10,689 bases of DNA from DASQUK01 sp035641315 (lineage in GTDB: Bacteria > Actinomycetota > Acidimicrobiia > Acidimicrobiales > VFJN01). Below are positions 5,979-10,689 of this stretch, in pieces (positions within the stretch are counted from its first letter, which is position 1; every line of letters starts with the position of its first letter). The DNA lies in contig DASQUK010000129.1 of assembly GCA_035641315.1 (NCBI GenBank), forward strand, positions 1 through 10,689. Reading direction: 5' to 3'. Both the position numbers and the translations under genes were made by a program. The notes under the pieces are model-generated. The model saw nothing but the letters and a program-made list of their open reading frames with translations, searched no databases and was not told where the DNA came from.

Positions 5979-7814
5979 ATGGGTAAGCGGGGCTACCAGC
6001 CGATAGAGGATTACGGCATCATCGGCGATCTCCACACGATCGCGCTCGTCGGCGTGGATGGCTCGATCGACTTCCTCTCGTTCCCGCACTTCGACTCGCC
6101 GACCGTGTTCGCCGCGCTCTTGGACGCCGGACGCGGCGGTCGGTTCCAGATCCGGCCGTGCCTCCACGACGGCAGCCAGAAACAGATGTATCTACCGGAC
6201 ACCAACGTGCTCATCACGCGCACGTTGGCGTCCGATGGCGTCGCCGAGGTCTCCGACTACATGCCCGTCGGCATCGACGAGGCCAAGCACTTCCATACCC
6301 TCGTCCGTCGGGCCAAATGCGTGCGGGGCAGGGTGGCGTTCGACCTGATCTGTGAACCGCACTTCGATTACGCGCGTGCTGACCACACGGTTGAGCAGCA
6401 CGACAGCGACGTCGTATTCAACTCCCGAGGTAGCGACAAGCTCGCACTTCGGCTGCGCGCGTCGGTGCCGGTGCGAATCGAAGACGGCGCCGTGGTCGCC
6501 CGGTTCACACTCTCCGCCGGCGAGACGGCGGCGTTCGTCCTCGAGCAAGCGAACCCCGAGGGAGCAGAGAGGGAGAGCCCATCCGCCGCCCCCAACTTCG
6601 TCGCCGAGTCGTTCAAGGCGACGGTCAACTTCTGGCGCGCCTGGCTCGGGCACTCGCAGTACACGGGCCGGTGGCGCGAGATCGTGCACCGGTCGGCTTT
6701 GCTGCTCAAGCTCTTGGTGTCGGACACGCACGGTTCGCTGGTCGCCGCTGCGACGTTCGGGCTCCCCGAGGAGCTGGCCGGCGAGCGCAACTGGGACTAC
6801 CGCTATACGTGGATCCGTGACGCGTCTTTCACGCTCTACGCCTTGATCCGGCTCGGTTACACGTCGGAGGCGGGACGGTTCATGCGCTGGATCGAGACGC
6901 GCTGCATGGATCTCGACCCCGACGAGCCCCTGCAGATCATGTACGGCAACGACGGTCGCAAGGAGCTGCCCGAGGAGATCCTCGCCCACCTCGAGGGCTA
7001 CCGGGAGTCGGGGCCCGTGCGCATTGGCAACGCCGCCTACGCGCAGCTCCAACTCGACATCTACGGCGAGCTCATGGACTCGATCTACCTCTACAACAAG
7101 TACGGCGAGCCCATCTCGTACGACCTGTGGGCGAGCCTCGTGCGCCTCGTCGACTGGGTCGCCGGGCACTGGCACCTGCCCGACGAGGGCATCTGGGAGG
7201 TGCGGGACGGGCGGAAGGAGTTCCTGCACTCGCGCCTCATGTGCTGGGTGGCGCTCGACCGGGGCATCCGCCTCGGCGAACGGCGTTCGTTCCCATATCC
7301 GCACGAACACTGGCGCGCGTGTCGCAACGAGATCACCAACGACATCCTCACCAACTTCTGGGACCCAATGCGCGAGACGTTCGTGCGGCACAAAGGCGCG
7401 AGCACTGTCGACGCGTCGAGCCTGCTTATGCCATTGATGAAGTTCATTAGCCCGACCGACCCTCGGTGGCTGTCGACGCTCCAGGCGATCGAGGAGGACC
7501 TCGTCGAGGACTCGCTGGTGTTCCGGTATCGCGGGGACGCCACACACGACGGCCTCATGGGCGCAGAAGGCACGTTCAGCATGTGCTCGTTCTGGTACGC
7601 CGAGGTGCTTGCCCGCGGCGGCGACCCCCAAAAGGCGCGCTTCGTCTTCGAAAAGATGCTCGGCTACGCCAACCACCTCGGCATCTACGCCGAGGAACTC
7701 GGCCCCCACGGCGAACACCTCGGCAACTTCCCCCAGGCGTTCACGCATCTCGGGCTCATCAGCGCGGCCCACGCCATCGACCGAAAGCTCGCCGACGCCG
7801 GCTGGGTCGGCTGA
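5979..7814 (+). CDS. Glycoside hydrolase family 15 protein (glucoamylase/trehalase type)
   Basis: A complete 611-aa GH15 enzyme. It opens with the conserved Y-x-P-I-E-D-Y-x-x-I-G-D-x-x-T-x-A-L-V-x-x-D-G-S-I-D-F (residues 6-32), followed by the N-terminal beta-sandwich to about 215. The (alpha/alpha)6 catalytic barrel follows: NWDYRYTWIRDASF at 271-284, LEGYRESGPVRIGNAA at 338-353, QLDIYGELMDS at 358-368, GIWEVRDGRKEF at 404-415 (E407 placed as general acid by analogy with the LWEE motif of fungal glucoamylase) and EGTFSMCSFW at 530-539 (E530 as likely general base). The family inverts alpha-1,4/1,6-glucosidic bonds. Some actinobacterial members are trehalases, so the substrate (maltodextrin, isomaltose or trehalose) is open. 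There is no signal peptide, so it is probably cytoplasmic. The gene stands alone, about 100 bp from a tRNA-3'-half repeat on each side. Confidence 0.94.
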   Translation: MGKRGYQPIEDYGIIGDLHTIALVGVDGSIDFLSFPHFDSPTVFAALLDAGRGGRFQIRPCLHDGSQKQMYLPDTNVLITRTLASDGVAEVSDYMPVGIDEAKHFHTLVRRAKCVRGRVAFDLICEPHFDYARADHTVEQHDSDVVFNSRGSDKLALRLRASVPVRIEDGAVVARFTLSAGETAAFVLEQANPEGAERESPSAAPNFVAESFKATVNFWRAWLGHSQYTGRWREIVHRSALLLKLLVSDTHGSLVAAATFGLPEELAGERNWDYRYTWIRDASFTLYALIRLGYTSEAGRFMRWIETRCMDLDPDEPLQIMYGNDGRKELPEEILAHLEGYRESGPVRIGNAAYAQLQLDIYGELMDSIYLYNKYGEPISYDLWASLVRLVDWVAGHWHLPDEGIWEVRDGRKEFLHSRLMCWVALDRGIRLGERRSFPYPHEHWRACRNEITNDILTNFWDPMRETFVRHKGASTVDASSLLMPLMKFISPTDPRWLSTLQAIEEDLVEDSLVFRYRGDATHDGLMGAEGTFSMCSFWYAEVLARGGDPQKARFVFEKMLGYANHLGIYAEELGPHGEHLGNFPQAFTHLGLISAAHAIDRKLADAGWVG

Positions 7815-7913
7815 GCCGTGACCGGCATGACCCCTTCGCCGCATCCGCATCAGGCGCGCAGGGCGGTGCCGGCATCAGTAGCAAGGCGATGCTGCCGCGA
7901 CGATCTGTTGGTT

Positions 7914-7996
7914 TGTGGAGCGGACGACGGGATTCGAACCAGCGACCCTCACGTTGGCAAGGTGGAGTCACTTTTCGCTGGAGACCGGTGGAACCG
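7914..7996 (-). repeat. tRNA-3'-half direct repeat, copy B (tRNA-Gly GCC-like)
   Basis: The minus strand reads like the 3' part of an actinobacterial tRNA-Gly(GCC): 5' anticodon strand CCACC, loop TTGCCAA with anticodon GCC, a degenerate 3' strand CGTGA (three of five pairs), 5-nt variable region, T-arm GCTGG-TTCGAAT-CCCGT (one mismatch), acceptor strand CGTCCGC, T and CCA at 7918-7916. Upstream of the anticodon stem a 35-nt segment with no D-arm replaces the normal ~19 nt. It is the same orientation and length as copy A at 5794-5876. The truncated GNAT gene begins about 55 bp beyond it. Confidence 0.7.
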
Positions 7997-8012
7997 CTGG
8001 AGTCCGCTCCAC
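7915..8012 (-). other. Perfect 11-bp inverted repeat closing a tRNA-sized loop
   Basis: GTGGAGCGGAC at 7915-7925 is exactly complementary to GTCCGCTCCAC at 8002-8012, enclosing 76 bases. On the minus strand the outer arm supplies the missing 5' acceptor strand (GCGGAC) for the copy-B tRNA 3' half, so a transcript could close like a tRNA with an extended acceptor stem. A small CGGT-GGA-ACCG hairpin lies inside at 7986-7996. Copy A lacks the outer arm. Either this is a decayed tRNA-Gly gene with an altered D region or it is a structured element. Expression is unknown. Confidence 0.5.
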
Positions 8013-8049
8013 TTGGAGTAGCAGATGGAGCAGCAAGCGCCGTCGAGGC

Positions 8050-8382
8050 CTGCTCCGGCTCGCTCTGGCCGACGGCGGAACAATCATCGCCGAGGTCGCC
8101 GATGGCCCGGTTGGTGTGCTCGTGCTCAACCCGTCCCCCGACCGGTTCGTCATCGAGAACGTCGCCGTCCATCCCGCGCAGCGTGGAGCCGGCCTCGGGC
8201 GAGCCTTGCTCGATCTCGCCGAAGTAGAGGCGCGACGTGCCGATCACGACCGCATCCACCTGTACACGCACGAGCAAATGATCGAGAACCTCGCCATCTA
8301 CACGAAGCGCGGTTATCGCGAGGACGAACGCCGATCCCAAGGCACGTTCGATCTCGTGTACATGAGCAAGGCCCTGAGATGA
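8050..8382 (+). pseudogene. GNAT-family N-acetyltransferase lacking its N-terminus
   Basis: This frame encodes the core and C-terminus of a GCN5-related acetyltransferase: GPVGVLVL strand, FVIENVAVHPAQRGAGLGRA with the acetyl-CoA loop Q-R-G-A-G-L-G, then ENLAIYTKRGY (the motif B helix) and the FDLVYMSKAL ending. Family members have about 40-50 residues before the first segment, here missing. The frame remains open upstream to a GTG at 7915, but those residues (VERTTGFEPATL...) are simply the antisense translation of the tRNA-like repeat, a known artefact of gene prediction. No credible start with a ribosome-binding site exists in this frame: the ATG at 8025, which has GGAG upstream, is in a different frame. 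The stop overlaps the next start as ATGA (8379-8382). Confidence 0.74.
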
Positions 8383-8855
8383 CCGCGTCCAAGCCGTCAA
8401 CGAGTGAGGGCAACCCAACAACGACGCTGCCCGAATGGCCCGTCAGGACCATCGCGGTCTTCGTCACCGTAGACCAAGGCCCGCACGCGATACCTGTCTC
8501 GGCACCGGTTCGTGCCGATGGCCACACCATCCTGCTGAGCCTGTACCGCTCCCAGGACTCGCTGGCTCGATTGCGCCGTCACCCGGAGGTCGCGCTGACT
8601 GTCCTCGCCGAGGGGAACATTGCCTTCACGGCACGGGGAACGGCACGCGTCATCGACGAGCCGATGACCGATGCACCGGACTACGCGGCTGTCGCGATCG
8701 ACGTCACCGACATTGACGATCACCGCCAAGCCGCGTTCACCGTTGAAGCCGGCGTCGAGCGCAAGTGGATCGACGAGAACGAGAAACGCGCCATGGGCAT
8801 GCGGACGAAGGCTCTTCAACAGCTCGCGGCTGGCAGTGATCGGACGGAGTCCTGA
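8379..8855 (+). CDS. Pyridoxamine 5'-phosphate oxidase-related FMN-binding protein
   Basis: A 158-aa split-barrel flavoprotein of the PNPOx-like superfamily. The segment HAIPVSAPVRADGHTILLSL, followed by RSQDSLARLRRHPEVALTVL, is the family's beta-barrel core (about residues 36-77), where FMN or F420 is bound. AFTARGTARVI (82-92) is the next strand pair. The C-terminal half is helical and charged. Members include flavin- and F420-dependent reductases and heme/biliverdin binders, and the substrate cannot be told here. The start ATG 8379 overlaps the GNAT stop as ATGA, so translation is likely coupled. Because the upstream gene has lost its own start region, expression of this gene may now be poor or may depend on an internal promoter that I cannot see. 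The length is normal for the family. Confidence 0.87.
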   Translation: MTASKPSTSEGNPTTTLPEWPVRTIAVFVTVDQGPHAIPVSAPVRADGHTILLSLYRSQDSLARLRRHPEVALTVLAEGNIAFTARGTARVIDEPMTDAPDYAAVAIDVTDIDDHRQAAFTVEAGVERKWIDENEKRAMGMRTKALQQLAAGSDRTES

Positions 8856-8992
8856 TTGGGAGGCCGAGAATTCGATAGAGATGCTTGATCACACACGACG
8901 GCACTTCGACGCGACGCCGACGGAAACGAGATCCCCCAGGACGACGGCTACTGCAGGCACCGATGACAGTGACGAGCGAGAGGACGAGTGGC
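8856..8992. other. Intergenic stretch, no gene recognised
   Basis: I see no convincing coding sequence, RNA gene or terminator between the PNPOx-like gene and the DHFR-like stub. The last 30 bases are GA-rich and include an AGAGGA motif (8979-8984), placed to serve as ribosome-binding site for ATG 8993. Confidence 0.4.
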
Positions 8993-9070
8993 ATGACCGA
9001 GCAGAGCGAGACGACGAGAGCGTCGCAGGACCAGGTCGACCTGGCGAGTGGCATGAGCGAGCAGAGCGAG
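8985..9070 (+). repeat. Short direct repeat duplicating a start region
   Basis: A 26-bp sequence occurs at 8985-9010 and again at 9045-9070, 60 bp apart and differing at one base (8996 C, 9056 G). Each copy contains the same ATG context and encodes SGM(T/S)EQSE. Because 60 is a multiple of three, the frame is preserved. The result is two tandem possible start sites for the DHFR-like reading frame. Confidence 0.85.
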
Positions 9071-9208
9071 CGCCGGGTAGTCGCCTGGGCGAGCGTGTCG
9101 ATGGACGGCTTCACGAGCGGTCCTGGTGGCCCCGCGCAGGACCAGTGGCTCTATGAGCACGCCGGCCAGGAGCAGACGTCCTCCTACTTCGAGGGGATCT
9201 GGAACTGG
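8993..9208 (+). pseudogene. DHFR/RibD C-terminal-domain family protein, N-terminal stub
   Basis: After a charged leader (MTEQSE...MSEQSE), the frame gives RRVVAWASVSMDGFTSGPGG, the hallmark first strand and S-x-S-x-D-G-F motif of dihydrofolate reductase-like/RibD-C proteins. It continues QWLYEHAGQEQTSSYFEGIW. In the family this is followed by a LLGRxTYExF NADPH-site segment and about 120 further residues. Here similarity breaks near 9208, directly before an SDR fragment in another frame. ATG 8993 has AGAGGA about 8 bases upstream. ATG 9053, its duplicate, lacks one. The reaction of such proteins is usually inferred only as NADPH-dependent reduction. Confidence 0.74.
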
Positions 9209-9236
9209 AATAGGCAGGTGTTGGGCGTTGACCTGG

Positions 9237-9408
9237 TGCGACCACCTCGACCCCGACCAGGTGAAGGGCTTGGCCGAGCAGATCCGGAACGACCACGGCC
9301 ACCTCGACTTGCTCGTCAACGACATCTGGGGTGGCGAGCTGCTCAAAGGCGGCCCGACGCGAGTACGGGTTTACCGACGTCGATGGCTCACCCAACTCTT
9401 GGACCTTC
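9237..9408 (+). pseudogene. Short-chain dehydrogenase/reductase with large internal deletion
   Basis: Two pieces of one SDR subfamily lie side by side. Frame 3, 9237-9356, gives CDHLDPDQVKGLAEQIRNDH, GHLDLLVNDIWGGELLKGG: the V-D-V-L-V-N-D-I-W-G-G segment that replaces the usual NNAG motif in this subfamily. Frame 1, 9358-9408, gives REYGFTDVDGSPNSWTF, which resembles the subfamily's C-terminal F-T-D-x-D-G-x-x-P-x-x-W segment. The ~150 residues that normally separate them, including the catalytic Ser/Tyr/Lys, are missing, and so is the Rossmann glycine-rich start. The frame also changes at the junction. Confidence 0.72.
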
Positions 9409-9499
9409 TCATGTTGTGCGGTTGGTACGACGCCGTCAGGTTCGCCGCGAACGGGGCTCGCGTCGCCCTCAAACCGAGGGCCGCTCGAATCGCTGACAT
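9409..9499 (-). pseudogene. Possible N-terminal stub of an unidentified minus-strand gene
   Basis: ATG 9499-9497 on the minus strand is preceded by a near-perfect ribosome-binding site AAGGAGGA (9513-9506) at a 6-base spacing, the best such site in the window. It opens MSAIRAALGLRATRAPFAAN and LTASYQPHN, which I do not recognise. After about 30 residues the frame enters the antisense of the SDR tail, and it stops at 9371. The plus strand of the same stretch is also open (WYDAVRFAANGARVALKPRA), so the coding strand is uncertain. Confidence 0.3.
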
Positions 9500-9561
9500 C
9501 ACGGATCCTCCTTCAAGCCCTGCCGAGAGAAGGGGTCGACGACGATGACCGCACAACGTGC

Positions 9562-10560
9562 ACCGTCGGCGCGGGCTCGCTTGCGCTTGTGCTGCTCCTG
9601 CGCCGGTTCGCGCCGCTGGTTCCCGGTTCGCTGGTCGCGGTGGTGCTCGGGATCGCGGCGGTCCAAGTCCTCGATCTCGACGATCACGGCGTCGCGATCG
9701 TCGGTCAGATCGACAGCGGACTGCCGTCGTTCGGCTTCCCGAGCGGCCTCGACTTCGGCGACCTGCTGGAGACCTTCGGCGCGGCGGTTGGGGTCATGCT
9801 CATCGGATTCGCCGAGGGCCTGGGCGCCGCCAAAACGTACGCCTCTCGCAACCATTACGACATCGACGCCAACCGCGAGCTGATCGGGCTCGGCGCCGCC
9901 AACATCGGCTCCGGCTTGGCGAGCGGCATGGTCGTCAACGGCAGCCTGTCAAAGACCGCAGTGAACGGATCCGCGGGTGCCCGGACACAGCTCGCGGGGG
10001 TTTTCGTGGCGGCGATGACGCTCCTGACGATGTTGTTCCTCACCGGGCTGTTCGAGGATCTCCCCGAGGCGACCCTGGCCGCCGTGGTCATCGCCGCGCT
10101 CGTCGAGCTGGTCGACATCCCGGCCCTCGTCGCCCTGTGGCGCCTCTACACCCGCCGGTTGGGGCAGATATACGGCGCCGCCGCTCGGCCTGACTTCATC
10201 GCCGCCGTCGCGGCCATGCTCGGTGTCCTCGTCTTCGAGACGCTTCCCGGGCTGTTCATCGGCATCGCGGTGTCGCTGCTCCTGTTGCTGTACCGCTCGT
10301 CGCGGCCCCACGTCGCTCTGCTAGGCCGCGTGCCGGGCACGCACGACCAGTACGCCGACCGCGCCCGACACCCCGAAAACCAGCCTGTCTCCGGTATCGG
10401 CATTGTGCGGGTCGAGAGCGGACTCTTCTTCGCCAACGCCGACGACGTGCGCCAAGCACTCCGACGACTCGCTTCTCAGCCCGGTACGCGCGCGCTCGTC
10501 CTCGACGCCGAAGCGATCCCCTTCGTCGACCTCACCGCGACACAAATGCGGTCCTCCTGA
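9562..10560 (+). pseudogene. SulP-family anion transporter, N-terminal half missing and STAS domain interrupted
   Basis: The reading frame encodes the second half of a SulP (sulfate permease/SLC26-type) membrane transporter. Hydrophobic segments include LALVLLLRRFAPLVPGSLVA with VVLGIAAV, ETFGAAVGVMLIGFAEGL, LAGVFVAAMTLLTMLFLTGL, ATLAAVVIAALVEL and FIAAVAAMLGVLVFETLPGL with FIGIAVSLLLLL. The conserved GMVVNGSLSKTAVNGSAGAR-TQL segment lies between them. A cytoplasmic STAS domain begins near 10380 (GIGIVRVESGLFFANADDVR) and reaches EAIPFVDLTATQM before ending in three foreign residues and TGA. About 190 N-terminal residues (the first membrane helices) are absent: homology begins abruptly at 9562. 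On the right the break coincides with an insertion sequence. The frame is open upstream into the SDR tail by chance. An ATG at 9545 with an AAGGGG leader, in another frame, could be the relic of the original start. Confidence 0.88.
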
Positions 10561-10572
10561 CGCATCCGTGGG

Positions 10573-10689
10573 TCACGGGCGGCCCGGGAGAGCCGGTGGG
10601 TGACCGCCGAGGCTGAGCATGGCGAGGGCGATGAGAGGCTCGGCGCTGTGAAAGCCGAAAGCGACTCGGGTGATGAGCCGAATCTTGGT
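10573..10689 (-). CDS. Transposase C-terminus, ISL3-like, partial at window edge
   Basis: On the minus strand from the window edge to TGA 10575-10573, 38 residues are readable: TKIRLITRVAFGFHSAEPLI, ALAMLSLGGHPPALPGRP. This resembles the C-terminal end of ISL3-family DDE transposases, with an R-x-A-Y/F-G-F-H-S-A segment followed by a hydrophobic helix and a G-G/P-x-x-LP ending. The rest of the transposase lies outside the window. The element's end should be between about 10549 and 10572, exactly where the STAS domain of the SulP gene is broken, so it probably inserted into that gene. The family call is from memory of the C-terminal pattern and is short. Confidence 0.62.
   Translation of the reverse strand, partial: TKIRLITRVAFGFHSAEPLIALAMLSLGGHPPALPGRP

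Noticed and set aside
5779..6006. Plus-strand peptide GADDGTRTRDPRL and its counterpart near 7818-8021
   Set aside because: These are antisense translations of tRNA 3' sequence, a recurrent annotation artefact, not proteins.
7792..7812. GCCGAC...GTCGGC hairpin at the end of the GH15 gene as a terminator
   Set aside because: Only six pairs, inside the coding sequence, with no T-tract. Such pairings are common at this GC content.
6192..7850. 552-residue open frame on the minus strand
   Set aside because: It is the antisense shadow of the GH15 gene, which carries clear catalytic motifs on the plus strand.
9409..9540. Plus-strand WYDAVRFAANGARVALKPRA as a protein remnant
   Set aside because: It looks faintly protein-like but I could not assign a family, and the opposite strand has a much better start signal, so I did not list it as a gene.
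1..10689. CRISPR array, rRNA or complete tRNA gene
   Set aside because: No regularly spaced repeats and no rRNA-like sequence. The two tRNA-like pieces both lack a normal D-arm.

Overview
This is high-GC DNA from an actinomycete-like bacterium. The evidence is the gene families present (large ATP-binding LuxR regulators, a Ddn/F420-type nitroreductase stub, an actinobacterial GH15 hydrolase, PNPOx-like and DHFR/RibD-like proteins), the strong GC bias at third codon positions, and tRNA fragments resembling actinobacterial tRNA-Gly. I cannot place it more precisely from sequence alone.

The window reads as an eroded accessory region. Five genes look intact: a LuxR-family regulator (minus, 691-3561), an FMN reductase (4130-4702), a DUF4437-like cupin (4890-5372), a GH15 glucoamylase/trehalase-type hydrolase (5979-7814) and a PNPOx-like flavoprotein (8379-8855). 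Between them lie stumps of other genes, each cut at one or both ends and some frameshifted.

Region by region. 1-690: N-terminal stub of a second LuxR/AAA regulator (frameshifted near 385-405), abutting what looks like the left end of an IS3-type element on the minus strand. 691-3561: the intact LuxR regulator, convergent with that stub. 3684-4884: a possible aldo/keto reductase tail, the N-terminal two thirds of a Ddn-family protein, the intact FMN reductase, and the first ~49 codons of a quinone-oxidoreductase-like (MDR) protein joined by a TGATG overlap. 4890-5372: cupin. 5446-5787: SDR tail spread over three frames, running directly into an alpha/beta-hydrolase fragment cut just after its GxSxG elbow. 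5794-7996: two 83-bp direct repeats, each carrying the 3' half of a tRNA on the minus strand, placed almost symmetrically about 100 bp either side of the GH15 gene. 8050-8855: GNAT acetyltransferase lacking its N-terminus, overlapping (ATGA) the PNPOx-like gene. 8993-9560: DHFR/RibD-type stub, internally deleted SDR, and a possible minus-strand gene start. 9562-10560: SulP transporter lacking its N-terminal half and interrupted inside its STAS domain by an insertion sequence whose transposase C-terminus runs off the window (10573-10689, minus).

The surviving genes do not form one pathway. A redox/detoxification flavour (FMN reductase, Ddn, MDR, SDRs, PNPOx, DHFR-like) runs through the region. 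The most unusual structure is the tRNA-3'-half / GH15 / tRNA-3'-half arrangement, which looks like a one-gene cassette bounded by attachment-site-like repeats but with no integrase in view.
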